A program made the position numbers and the translations under genes. From positions 67,770,841-67,834,840 of the forward strand of contig OX388349.1 in NCBI GenBank assembly GCA_947579665.1: a stretch of DNA of 64,000 nt, written 5' to 3'. This document shows, piece by piece, positions 25,001-40,000 of this stretch (the stretch's first letter is position 1; each line of letters begins with the position of its first letter). Under the pieces are notes generated by a model that was not told the DNA's origin, ran no database searches, and saw nothing but the letters and a program-made list of their open reading frames with translations. The stretch is from Sympetrum striolatum (Eukaryota; Arthropoda; Insecta; Odonata; Libellulidae).

Positions 25001-28000
25001 CTTTACGAAGCAAATGGAGGAGATCTCACTTTAGTGGCAGAACTCTTTTATCTCACCGTTTCAATTTCCACGTAAGTCTCATGAAGAGACTTTTCAGGTC
25101 GCAGCCCCTTCGCATATTTCAGGTAGTTGGTACTGGCGCCGTAGAAGTGAGGATACGACACGACAATGGGAGCCCCTGCAAGAAAGATTACACAAATAAG
25201 TCACAGTAAGATGAACTTAACGGATAATGTGCACCATGTAATAATAACGATAAAGTGACTTTTATTTGGGAGTGATTGAGAGAGAGATAAATCTCTTCTT
25301 ACATACATACTTTCGTTACATAAAATTTTACAACGAGATATTTTGAAAAAATTACTGAAACGCAATATTGCAGATTGAAAAACCTAATGTCACTAAGGAA
25401 AAAATTTCACCGCTGCAGGAAATCATCAGCAGGAATAATATGAAAAACCTGCAAATTTTTTATGGTGATTGCAGGCTAGGACAATGGTTGATAAAGATAA
25501 AGATACACAACTATATACAGTTAATTATTTATGGATATATGTAAATAAAAGTGTTTACATAAGAATAAACATAAAAATAACATTATGAAAATCAAGTAAT
25601 TAGGTTACAAGATTTTTAACTATAAAAACAGGTATACACACTAAAATTAAAATTAGATAATGGATAAAATAATATGAAAATAGGCTGATCACATCAAACT
25701 GTCTAAGGGTCATTTATGTAAGTATCTTATGTTAGGGATTCACAAAATTTATAGTAAAAAATCCTGGTTGATGTTACTCTTAATATTGAATTCATGTACT
25801 TGATAAAAATGTATCGTTTTGGATAAAGAAAGTATTCTTTTGCATGATAAGATGAAAAAGTACATCGATCGCTGACTCACTCTCAGTTGGAACTGGGAAC
25901 TGAAAGTTGCAGATTTGGCCACTAAGTAGTTTATGCGATTAATTTTTGATGAGCTTGAATGACAACATAAATGAAGAAATCAGCATAGGTGAGCAATAAT
26001 TAAAAATTTAAATTAAATGAGTAAATAACCGGAATTACCTACATTTGCCAAGTATGCAATAGATTCAAAATATTTGTTCAATATACAGGTTCGTAGATTT
26101 CCGTGGCGTTCAGGTATTTTATTCATGGTTTCGGGTTCTCTTCTAAATTTTTGTCTTAGTCGGACGACGTTTCGACCGCATTCCAGCAGTCACATTCGAC
26201 CTGAAAACGACTGCTAGAATGCGGTCGAAACGTCGTCCGACTAACCCGAAACCATGAAGAAAATATTCTTTCAATAGTCATAAAATCGATTGAGCGAAGC
26301 CAAAACCAAAATTTCATTTGTATCAATAATGCCATAATTTTATATCAATTCTTTAGAAAAATCAGGAAATTAAAGCATAAAAGAATACTCAATGTACGCA
26401 TTATAGGTATTAACGTAATATAAACTACAGCTTCGGCATTTGAATCATAGAATTTGTTGGAGGGGAAAATTTACTGACCTAAGCATCCAGTAAGGTCTTG
26501 AACACCAGTTTCTATCTTGGACCAATATTGATCCTTCTTGGAGATATCACCAGGCGGATAATAGCACCAGTTTTCAGGCTTTACATCCGGAGAGGCGAAG
26601 AGGTCGATTTCAGCGACGTAACGCATAGCAGGGATTCCCTTATATTCAACCTCCCTCTCGAAGACTGCAGAAACGGGACTGTAAAAGAATGGAAAAGGCA
26701 ATACTTATTGTACACATCGTTACACGATCATATATCGTATAACGATCGATACCATACTGCAAGCATAGAATAGCATTACAGGTAAAGTGCCCACTTACTC
26801 ATTGTAGTATAATTGGGACAATTACTTCGGAGAGAAAGAATAGAGGGAGATAACGGGGAATAAGGGATAATATATGCATCGTATATTAAATAAATTTGAG
26901 GATTATGAATAAGCGACATTTTGATATTATGAATATCAATTTTGTAAGGCACTTGTTCTCCAATTTTCTGAGCCATTCAACACAAGGTGAACTGCTACAA
27001 CTTCATAAAAATTTATCTGGGTTGCTTTCCTTGTTTTACACCTTAGAATTTTCTGTATCGTTCCAAAAGTTCTCTGGAGGACTCCAATTATATTTGTAAT
27101 ATCTTATTTTAGACCTAGTCATATGTTACATCACATCCCAAATGTATGAAATGGAACAAATACAGCACCTTTATCAATAACATAAATATTTTCCAATGCC
27201 AAAGAACATTTATGTAACATATTAAAAGAAATATTTACTTACGCCAAAACTAGGCAAGAATTCGGAATACTATTTCTAGATTTCACTATTTAATAAATTA
27301 TTCTAATTTACAATTTACTCCAAGTGGTGCACAGAAAATATGACCGAGATCCTAATTTAGATTCAATGCTTCCGCAGTAACATAATTGATGGTGTGCCGA
27401 TGTTTTGTTGACTTTGCTGGGTGTAATGTCTACGTTTACACTACGTTCTGCGTGCATCATAAATTTTAATTAAGCGATTTTCTGATATTTATTGGACCAC
27501 AGAAAAAACAGAGCTATGCTGCAAAAACTAGGGTAAATGAGTATTAGCTTTCTTCTCGTCCGTCTTAAAAGCCCCTTTAGTTTCTCTAAGATATGCATGT
27601 TAAGATCCTATTAATCATTTTCAAGTTCTACTTAAATAGCAAAATTTAAGATAAAAGAAACACGAGGGAAGATTCGGGCTTCTAAATATTCTGAAAAAAA
27701 ATAATTAAAGTCGAAAAAATTTGACATTCTTATCGTCGATTACAGATTTTGGAAGTTATTATGAAAACTTTGAAAGGATCAAGTATTGCTGCATTCGATA
27801 TAGCCTTTCCCACTGAACTATGCAAGGGTGAGGGATGTTTGATTCTACTCTGCACGAATAGGACTTCTTTATTTAATCTTCCAATATTACCATTGAGAAT
27901 CAACAGAAACTTCAGCTAGATAAACTATAAATATAAGAAATCTAAGATCGATCCTGGAAATAATGTTCAGTTCACTACTTACCGGCACATTTCCGGCTGG

Positions 28001-31000
28001 AAGACTTTAATGACGCTTTTCTCGTCCAGAAAAGGCGCGAAGGTTGAGGCGTCTATCCCCGCTACTTTGTTGCATGGGTTATCCCCCACAGAAGGTCCCC
28101 AGGCCTTCAATTCAGACAGACCTTTCCAGGATAACACTTGCCCCACCTCTTCGGGTTTTCTCATACCCCTGCGAACCACTGCCGGACCCTCGCGGGAGTT
28201 GTTTTTCTATAAATTTATCAATGAATACATTGCATTAGGTCAGGGTTGGCGAACCATTAGTGGAAAGCATGCTATATTTTATGAATTTAAAGGACTTGCT
28301 TGCCAATGTGATGCGAAACTATACTGGTAGATAAGACTAAAGACTATTAACAATTATTATCTTGTAATTAGCCTAAATGATCTTTAAATTTAATTAAATG
28401 AAGAAAGACAAAATCTGACTGTGTTCACAGAAAAGATATTTATTAAAAAATTTAAAATGCGACCGGTTTCGAGGAAGCTTTCTCATCTTCAGGCCTTTTT
28501 CATTTAATTATGAATAAGTTCCACCAGATATCGCCAGAAGTCATTGATTTCATTGACTAAATAATCTTTAATTAGACCTAAGCTGTCGAATCAATTTCAA
28601 CAATACTACTACTACTAACTATAATTGTCAGAACTAATGAACATAATCCACATTTATTTAAGGTGGCGCTTCATTTATTAAGTGAAGTATACATATAAAG
28701 ATGTGTGTTGTGAGGGTTCTGCGCGCCAAAAAATTCTCTCGCTTGACACTAAGGACATAGCTTCACCTTCACTTCATTGGGTGAACCACTAGTTGAATGA
28801 CTCTCAATTTAAAGAATAATTCCAACGAGAAAAATTTTACTATGGCCAACTACTTGGGATGAAAAATTCAAATGTTTTATCGTATCACTAAAATTTACAG
28901 TGTTAATAAACTGAGAGTCGAATTCATCTCAAGAGATTGCATTTGTCAGTAAATTAGGCGAAACAATCTTTTAATATAAGTTTTTCCACAATCTTACTTA
29001 TCTATGCGTACTAGTTAATAATAATCTTTCTATGAGTAATAATAATAATAAAATGCATATTAAACTTCCTGAGATTCAACAAGAAAAATCATGAGAAGAT
29101 TTGTTTTCGGTCATTGTTAGGTATATAATCTTTGAAATCCTCAGACGTTATTTAACTAAATTACTTAAAAATCCATCGATCTCCATTCGTTGATGGAATC
29201 TGAGATATTTCAAAGATCCTCATTCAGATTTTACATCAGCATTGTTATTAAGGTTTATTTAATATCCTTTGTTTTACTCAATAACTTTTACAGAAAAAAT
29301 CTGGAATTGATGACCATACACAACGTATAAACTATTTCTCGCTTGAAATCTAGGTCATGGTTTTTTTTACTAAGGTTCAAAATATGTATTATGTTTTCCT
29401 TCAATACCTAAAACCTAAGGAATTTATGAACTATTTTATTAATAAATATTCAAAACTAATCCATTATGCTCTTTAAACTAGGTAAACAATCTGAAAAGCG
29501 AGTGAAATACTGCATTCAATATTAAATTAATCAAAATGGAAGCAATCTCATTCATATTAAAACGGAAAACTTTTAAATTGGGTAAATGGAGATAAAACAG
29601 TCTTAAGGGTCTGAAAATCGCAACACGGAATCTTCCTTCAAACTTTTTTAACTTTGTGTAGCCCTTGGGTTTTCTTTCTCAAAGTTAATTTCTTTCCCCA
29701 TCCTTTCAATAAGTTTATCTCCAATTTCTCACCATTTTATGAGCGGATATTTTAAAAATGGAATCATAGTAATGGCTACCAATTTTTGTTTATAGAAATC
29801 GTCATTGAGGATTCCTGATTTACCTGATTTGTTAAGGTAAGGAAATTTGGAACAATGCTGGTAATGAATTAGAGGTTAAAGGACTTTCCAAGATCAGTCT
29901 TGGTTTGTGTTCGCTGGACAGCAACGGAAAGTTAGTTGGTATTGTAAAACTGCTTCGACAACAGAAAGGCTCAGGCTCTTGAAAGATCAGTGATCTGGAC
30001 CTTTCCGTTGTTTACAGAATCGAAGCAACGCGCTTCGTAACACTGAAAGGTAAGACTTTCGGAGAGACCTTAAACCACTAATTTATATCTTATTGGCACA
30101 ATGATACGCATGCATGTTTATAGGTTGTTGATAAAAATCATGAGTTTTAAAAGACATTCTAAGACACTAATGCGACATTAACTCTCCTCGACTTACATAT
30201 CCTAGGAAGGAGAAGAGGTAGTTTCCTTTGTTGGCAAAATCGTCTTCTCCGGCTTTCCTCATATTCTGAGGAAGGTTCATGCCAAGGCCAGTGCACAGTA
30301 GAGTCTTCCCGATGTACCCAGTAAAAAAGGCCCGGGGCCTCGAACACCTGATCGGTACCCCTTTGAACATTAACCTTCCTACGGAGGTCTTCAAGAACGG
30401 GGTGAACTTGTGTGACGGTGAGTGCCTATCGGCTGGGTCCGTGAACAAGTCCTGAACTATGTTGCTGAAGAAAGGTGGCGTGATTGGGAGAGACTTCGTT
30501 GCTTGCTCTATTAGACCCTGGATTGGGAAAAAACGTACATATTCAAGTTAGACTTTACGACAAAAATGTAATACTCCAGCTTGGCTTCATGCTACAGTGA
30601 GTCACAAACCACGTTACTAACGCAAAAGCCGCTAAACAAGGTATTCATAGCATTCCAAATTTCTTACTCGAGCATAAAAACATCAACTATTCATTTTGTA
30701 CCGAATAGAAATGAGACAGATATGTTGATGGTTGGGTGATTGGGAATTGGGAGTGGAAAAATGCTATTATAAGTAGTTTTCATTATAATTGCTATTAAGG
30801 ACAGTCGAAATAAGATCAAAACATTAACACAATGGAATAGTTAGCATACATAAATACGGTGATGACTGAGAAACTAACGTCAGTGCTGCTTGAAGTATAG
30901 ATATGTAGGTCATATCTTATATTTAAATCGCTTCCAAGTAATATCTATTTAAAATATAGGTCTTAAACTAAAATAGTATTGGGGACTCCTGAATCCGTGT

Positions 31001-34000
31001 TATTAGTTAACCTAGATTTTTTTATGGAGATTGAAAACTAGGTATTTGTGATGAGGTAATAAAGATACAAGAGATTAGGAAAAAATCAATTTCTTCTGAG
31101 GAGCAGAGATTGATATAATCTGATCACAGAAAAACGTTTCTGATGTAGGAGAACTCCCACAAAGAGAAGAGATACATATAAATATTCTAACGTAGAAGAT
31201 AATGAAAACTATAAATGTTCTTATGATTTACATTGCATATCAGAACTTACGTTATTTATTCGCGATACTGCAGAAATATTAGCATATACATACGGGCAAA
31301 CAATCCCTTAAATATACAAGCAGTTTAAAAAAGAGTTTAAAAGTGAGGTTCGGAAACATTCTGTAGAACGTACTTAATGATAAATACTTTAATGCTCTTC
31401 CTTACAAAATATTGCATTAATTTACCACTTGTTCATATCAATGCAATTTTATATGTAATACTCTGTTACATCTCACATGGGAAATAAATAAATCTCAATT
31501 ATGATATTTACAGATATTCACTAACTAGGTCTCAATTACTTTCTTACTCGTTCTTACAATGGATTTATTAATCCTCGTAAAATCTACACTCCTACAAATG
31601 TTGATTTTGAGCATAACTCCTGTTTCACGTGATTAAATTATCAGCTTTTAAGACTCCCAAGTTTGCAGATTTGCCTCTACGACATCATTATGGAATTGTT
31701 CCTCTTTGATGAGAAGAGTGAGATTACGTAAATAGAGAAGAGTTATTATTTTAGTTGAGAAATTAAGTTAATCAAAAGCATGACATAAATGAGAATGCCG
31801 GATTATTTTCCTCGTGTAATACTATTCTTAAATGACTATTTCTCTAAGCTAGTTTCTCGGAAGACGCAAAGGTTATCATTCATGCAACTTTAGTATTCTT
31901 GACCTTCTGTGCTCACTCAATAATCTAAGAAAAATTCTAATCATTGCACTTTAAAAGGCACTCGCTTTCTTGAATTAAATTGCGCAAACTGCATGAACTG
32001 CACACGCAATCACGTTATCCAGCATATTCATTTCATCGGGTAGACTTGACAATCATGATTATAAGCGTAACTTATGTCATATTTAGGAATTTACAAGGGA
32101 CGATTAATTATGCGGATGAAATCATAATATTTTTTGTGTATTCAATGGAACAGCTTTGTCTATTTTATACTAATCAATGAAACCATATTTTAAGGATTAA
32201 TATTTTTGAAGGTACTATTAACGCGGATTTTACCTCTGATATTCATAATTTCATTAAAATGAATTTTAATTGAGATTCCGCAAACCGCTATGGCTATATT
32301 GATTATCCTTTATACTATAAATTATATTCATTAACTTTAACTTGGAAAGATTTCATGATACAAATTAAACTCGTAGACTTATTATTAAAGTTTTCTGTTT
32401 ATGGCGAACATTTAATTTTTAAATATCTTCCCGAATAACGGCATTATATGGCGATTTATTTAATCGACTCTGCATAATCAATTGAAAGTTGATTTTATAT
32501 AATAAAATGTTATCATCTCCTTGAATGTTCCGGATTTGGATCGCCTTGGAAGACCGCCTTTTCTTTAGACTACCATTCTCATTAGAATCTTAACCAACTG
32601 CCCCATTAAGAATTTCAATCGCCATCATTTTCCTGTGGGGAACAGTCCAAGAGCATTGAAATCTCTAAGTCGCACAGCTGAACGTTCTTTCTTCGGATTT
32701 AGCCGGTTTGTCGAGTACACTAAATTTCTGGAGTTCATCTCAGAACTTTCTCAAGTCCTGGATTTTGATTTAGTAATCCGATAAGAAATAATAATAATAA
32801 TAATAATAATAAAATAATCCTTATCAATTTTGTTTGTTTCAAGCCGGAGAAATTTTGCAGGAGGCTTCCTTTATGACCTGATTATAGTAAAATGTTACGC
32901 TGTTAAAATGTTTAACTCTGTTTATTGTTGTTGAATGAAGAACTAAAGGCGTTTCTCCATACATTTTGAGCTTCATGTTAAAACCCAATATGCACAGTAA
33001 AATATATCTTTTCGCTTGGTCAGCAAGATCCAAATCTTAAATCGGTATTGGATAGAATGGGGTTTATATTAGGTCAACCACTATCTTTTAAGGAACTTAA
33101 TGAAAACTTAACTACGAAATTAGTTGAGTTTATTATAACAAAACGCGGTCAAGGAAATCTTTATTTAGCCCTACTTGCTTGAAGAATCAAAATTATCTAT
33201 TAAAGGAAAACTCATATTTCACAGGTACGAATCAACTGCTTTGCAAATTGAAAATGACTGCTTCACTCACCAACATTGGCACGTTAAGAACTGTGACTAT
33301 GTCTTCCTCATCTCCGACAGACAGATCCCTTCTGAAGAAGTACTGACTCTTCTGGTAAAAGCTCAGTGTATCCGAGCCAGTATCCTCTTCGATTTCAACT
33401 TTCTCCCTGTAAACACTGATGAGAAGAATAGATGTGTAAATTTTTAGACAGTAATAATTCAGCGAATATTTAAGACTTATGGTGACAATTATTAGATTTG
33501 CATCTGAATTTGCATTAGAATCGTTTTTAAATTTATATTCGAATGTTCAATCTCTCATATTTCTGAGAAACTACACCTCTATTGAAAATCGTTATGGTTA
33601 GTGATTATATAATAGCAGGATTGTAAAAGTGCAGCAGCTTGCAGCTTCTTGCAGTATGCGATATATATTTGCTTTGACAGGATCAGAGGTTAGGAACATC
33701 TTTCATAATGATAGTCCGTGGATATAGAAAAATGAATCACAATAGATCTGAAAAACTTTTGTAAGTAAAAATATGGAAGCAAATTACTGAATAAATTTTG
33801 ATAAATGAAATTTTCTATTGAGTTACTTAGCTGTTGAAATTAGTAATCGATAACATCTTATATGTATTAAAATATTGTATTGTTGCAGCTAATAGAAATA
33901 TGTATTGTAATAGTTAATGAGGATTTATTACTGTAATCAGTATTTTGTAATTCTATCTTTTTAAAGCATGGTATTGTATTATTGCAATATAATAAATTTT

Positions 34001-37000
34001 CTACTGGTATACATTTTACAAAACTTCCCAATTTTTCCATTAAACTATCTAGCAATATTTGTATAAGCATTTCTTAAGTTCTTTCAATTTGTACCCTACT
34101 TGTGATTCCTTCTATTATTAACCAGAACACTCCCATATGAGTAACTCCATATTGGCTCAGGGAAAGACTATTTATTAAAAATTTTATTAATGTATAATAA
34201 AAATATAATACACTATCTAAAAGGAAATCACTAAAGCTGCTTCAGTATTATTAATCCAATTGAAAATTGGAACGAATGCGGATTACAATTATAAATCTTA
34301 ACTGCAATTAGCAACTGTGAATTCAAACCACCTTAATCACACCTTCGTGAAGAATAAGGAGGAGTTGCGGAACCTTTTCGTTAAGCTTGGAAAGAGAATT
34401 ACAAAAGTAATGAAATTAAGAGCTGAAATATCAGTATCGTTTAACAAAAAGGCACTCAAATCTACCAAAAAGTAAAACTCCAATTTTGTCCCCAAACAAG
34501 TCATAAATATTTAGGCAAAGACTCTGATCATCATCCAGCTTTTTTTGCATAAGTACACTCCGTGGAAATAGAAGGTCCAAGAAGATAAAGAAATATAATC
34601 GGTCGATGAAAGTGGAGGAAAATAGGATTTGAAGTTGAAGGTTACTCTGACAAGATCATCGAACATAAGGATGATCTACAGACTAAAATCTGAGTATAGT
34701 AATAGTAAAAAAAAGGGTAAGCGAAAAGAAAAGTTCAGAACAACGCGTGGACACGCTTCTAAAATAGATTTTTTTTCGCTTGAAAAATATCATTGACCTT
34801 CCAAATGTAAAAGAGGAGAGGTTCAGATAGGGAACACTATCTTTATTCTACGTCACTTTACGAATTTCGCGTCCTCTCAATATTTTTAAACCTTGAATAA
34901 GGAGATCATCTGTCCTTCTCTATGGCGTGATTTCCTCGAACTGATACGTATTTTGTAGTTTTTAAAATTATGATAACTTCTTAAATGTATCAAAGACGCC
35001 ACAGGCCTCTCCCAGAGTCTCGATATTTGTCGCTACAGTCTTTAAAATGTTGACTTTCTCTTCCAATCGTTGTACTCATTAACACCTAAATGAGACATTT
35101 TATGTGGGTTTGCAATAAAAGGTAAAGTCGAACTCACTAATTGAATAGTTAATTTTTCAAAATTGACTATAAGGTAACATTTCTGCAATAAATGAGTTGC
35201 GCAGAAAGACAGTTTACATATTTGTATGCTATATGTACAGTTATAGTTAAAATTAAAACTAATGAGTCTAATATTATATTTTATTTAATTAGTTAAACAA
35301 AAACTCATAGTGAAGCAGAAAAAGAATCACAGAGAATGAGTAAATAATTTGAATAAAAATTAGGAAGAAAAGAACGCTCTACGTATTTTCACAAATGTTT
35401 TCAAACACCATTTTCGACACATGTCGGCAGCAATCATTAGGTGAGGAATAATTAAGCAATGATACTTACAATTATATATAAGATAGCAATATAAGTTATA
35501 ATAAGTGATACGCAAATTATAAGATGTGTACCTTTATCACCTGATGATGGCTGACCTGTGCCGGAATAGGTAGGGATCGAAAATGTATATGAAAATACGT
35601 AAAGAGTTATTCTATTCTACTTTTTCTTGACATGAATTTCCACTCGGCGAAGCCTTCTACAAACGATTTTGTAAGTAAATAGTTACTGTACTACATGTTA
35701 GATCGACTGTAATCGATAGAATCCCTCGGATGGAATTCTCTCGGTGATAGAAGACTTGAGTATCCATGGAAGCCTTTCGATAAATTTATCACAACCGATT
35801 TCGGAGAGGAGATAGCTGATATTGTTATCCCAGTTATAAACTTACGCGATCTTCGGGAGAAAAAAAAAGCGATACAGGAAAGTAGTTGCCCGTACAGATA
35901 GTTACTTTTGGTCTTTTTCCCCGCGAATTATTAGAGAAGCTAATAGATCTTCAGGTTAGTTAGGGATGTCGGTGTTTTAAACCCCCTGCCACGCGCCACT
36001 GTTGGATTGCAGTGTTTAAATGTAAATAACAGATCAACGAAGGAATACAAATTTTCTGTGCATAATTATTTTAATATAGTAGAATAATAATAAGCATTTT
36101 GTTCATTTATAGTTAGTACCGTACCGTACATTTATAGTTAGTACCGTACCGTACATTTATAGATAGTTAAGTACCGTAAACCAATGTTCTTCTGGGATAA
36201 AAGATGAATAGAACTAACAAAAATGTAACCATTAAATTTTTTTTCAGATTAGAGGAACTTGTAATAAATGCTTGAAATATATCCATACTTGAAAGATAAA
36301 AACGCGTCAAAGCTTAGTGAAAAATAATATTGATCAACTAGTAACGCAAAGGAGATATTATTAATTAAACTTCCTTAACCTACAACGTGAGATTTGGAAT
36401 AAAGATAATTTTGGAAGGAACCCTATTGAACATAGTCCGTGAAGGGAAATAGTAATTGAGATATTTTAATAGCTTTTATATGTTTAATACATGTCTAATG
36501 AGAGTGAAATGTCTCCGAGGATTTTTAAGAATCCCTCATGGAACTTACTGATAAGCGTACGGCCCGATCTCTTGAAGCTTGGGAGGACTTTTCCCCATAT
36601 GCACCTCATGTGGGTTGGTCACATTGAATAGGAACACCCTGAGGACCACTGGCTGCGGAAGTCGAATGAATCGCTCCATGGCGTCGGACCCTCTTCGCAG
36701 CTGAACATTCTGAGGACAGAAACGAAATAAACTTAAGTATTATATCATGAATTTCTTGCTCGAATGGGAGTTAGCGGGTGAATATACTACAAGAATTAAG
36801 TGAATCAACCTTTCCAGCAATTGGGAGGCTGATCATTCACATCACCGATACGTTACCCATGTCAATACTATTTATTGCCGAATAACCTTCACGCCGCCGT
36901 AATCGGAAAATTCCGGGATCGTAATAATAATAAAACGTCTTTATTCGGGCAAGATTGAAACTAAAAGTCTCCTCTTCCATCTAACCAATCGTCATAAGAT

Positions 37001-40000
37001 ATATAAATAAGCAATTCAAAGAGATAGAATGAGAAAATACGAGAGAAATTGTGGAGTAAAAAAACTTAAGAAATTCTCAGGAAAAATATCTACGACAGGA
37101 AAACACTCACTAAGAAGAAGCGTGTGAAACACTTGCGTAAAACTACCGATAGTCCTAAATAAAATATGGTAAAAAACATGGTTAAATTTTATAAATACAC
37201 AATCAATAGTTATATATAAGAGATATAAAAAATGAGCATAGTCACGTTGACATTTAAATAAGTGTTATCCACTTACATAAGATCATAAAATAATAAAAAA
37301 GAAAGGTGTTGATAATATCACAACTGTACAAAACAATAATACACAGGTCTGGGTATACACATTTTGGAGAATAAATACCATACCTCCAGTGTATAGTCGA
37401 GCCCGTAACGGTTTAAACCAAATACAAACGCTACTGACATGCCTGGTGAGAGGACCAGTAAGTGCATCATGCATCCTTTAATGGCCAAGCTCTTAAAGAA
37501 TAAAATAAATTAAAGAATGAATTAACGGGTGATAATTTGGTTTTCGTTAACCTCTTTTATAAAACTACTATGATTCGGAATTTTTCAGATAAGAATATTG
37601 CCCGTACCGCACCATTACCTGAATCGACATTGGCAGATCAGGAGTAAAAACTATCACAATGAAAAGGCTTTCATATGTTTAATACGTTTCCGGTTTTTTT
37701 TTCAAATTTTTGGGTTTCAAATTGTCTTAGATTGGACTTCTTTCGGTTCTTGCATAAGTATTACTTCGACTATATCTGATGCGATTCTCACGGCGATACC
37801 AGTTTCCAAACCGGATTTTCGATAGAATTCCAAAGGATATCATTCTTATATCATATCTTTGGGGCCATAAAAGAAAAAAAAATCATTCCAGTCTAAGAAC
37901 CGAAGTATATTCGAAATACTTCAGAGAGCTATTTTACTCATTTATGACTGAAGTTTATAAATTTAATATCTTTTCTTTGTGATTCGCCAGCTTGCGTATT
38001 ATAATGAAAAAATTGCCACTAACAGATGACTGTAAATAAAAATTGTGACTTAAGTAACTGAGAGAAATCAGAAGATAGAAATAAGGAAGGAAAGAAACAA
38101 GGAAAATAAGTACTGTGTTAATTGAGTATTTTAAATGACAAAAATTATAATAAAATTAATTTAAAACACGATTGATATCAATTCCAATGCTAATTACATC
38201 AACGAGCAAGAAGTAAATGTTGGTTGAATGAGTTTCCCTCTCCCACTAACATTCATATGCAGAGTGAGTAGCTATTGTATAAGATTTCCGAGGAGGAGGT
38301 AATCAAATTCTAGTAAAGACGCCAAACAATAGGTCAAGGGAATTTGGAGTTAATATGAACGTAAGAAAAACTAAATTATTGAAGTTAACGAAATATGAGA
38401 AAGGTAAGTTGACAACCAGGGTTGATTTGGGATAACTAGAACTGATGGATTATTCCAATTTTTATTTTACTTTCGTTTATAAAAGATAAAGTGCTCCAAA
38501 CAGTAATAGTAAATTAAATGGCGGTTGTTTGTGAAACAATTAAATTTTTTGCGGCTTACAATTGTTTGTATACTCTGTTCTACTAGGCTCTCAATATTTT
38601 GAATGCGCGTCCAATAATGTTACCAATCTAACTTTGTGTAAATACTTTTGAATAACAAATTGATTATACAGTACTGCATTTTATAATGCAGAATAATTTT
38701 CACAAAAAAGGAGCTTTGGAATAATATTCGCGATGATATTTGTCCTTCCCCAATTTGTTATTTCTTCAGATGTATACAAAAATTGCTGAAGTGTACTTCT
38801 GTTCAAAAATTTTCAAATGGATACATTTGAAGCTCGGAAATTTTTCCGCTCTTTCTAAACTCAATAGTCAGAGTGAAGGTCAACAAGGAGCCAAAATATT
38901 AGTCAATTCTTTGTTTTGGGTATTCATTCGACAGATTATGAACCGCTTGTGTATCATAAAGATTAGAACAGTGTGACAGTTCAAACTTGAGTCTCTGTCA
39001 TGTTAAATGGAAGGTTATGTAAATCGGTTTCTATCTAAAGCCTACATGGTGCCATAAGTATTTGGTGATGGTCTCACGTTCAAGGAGAAAGGGAAGATAG
39101 AATTCATTTAAAGAGAAAAAATGATCGTTAAATTACGATCGTGATGGGTAATTGCTGAATGAAGGTTTCATGGAAAAAATTTAAGAATTTTCCTAATTTT
39201 ATCTCTCAACTTCAACATAATATTTTCATTATTTAAATGTTAAAATGTCATCGACTGAAAAATAATCGGAAGATACGAACGATGTTGTTGAAAATTCGTA
39301 AGTTTACGAGCAACCATCAGTTGTAACAATGTTTATACTTAACAAATGTCTGCTATTAATTGCTAATAGTCATTCTTTAAGGTTTATCAGCATTTACACG
39401 AATTAACTAAAGGATAGGCGTTCGATTGTTTTTAAATTTCCGGTTTGCATCTAATTGACCATCTCATTCACATTATCATCACCGATCTCAAGAGAGCAAA
39501 CTGCGTAGGAAAGAGAGCCTACTACCCCAGCCATCCGCCCTTAACAGTAACTTTACTTTCCTCTCCTAAGTAAATCTCATATTTATAGTTTTCTAATGCA
39601 TGGATCGCCGTCCCAAAGCCCATGGCATTATAAATAAAATCCGGTAATTTCGTAAGCGGAAATTACATCACCGATGTATTTAACTATGATCAAAGTTATC
39701 GTTGCCTTGAGAGAAGTAGGACGTAACGCATGTATAAAGCCAAGCCATATTATGTGATCAAAAGCTATATCAATCCAATAATTCAGAATTAGTCTAGCGT
39801 AAATAAAAATTTTAAGAAACGGCATTCAAGAATAAAAAACAATAATAGAAAAATAATTAACAAGGTATTCAGGGGTTTTAGTACAACACAAGTCTTTCTA
39901 AACTGATCTTACCAGTAAGACATAACTGTGAATCATAGCTTTATTGAGGCAAATTTCAGTCTTTTATTATAACTCTCACAATCATAATGTTTAATAATGT

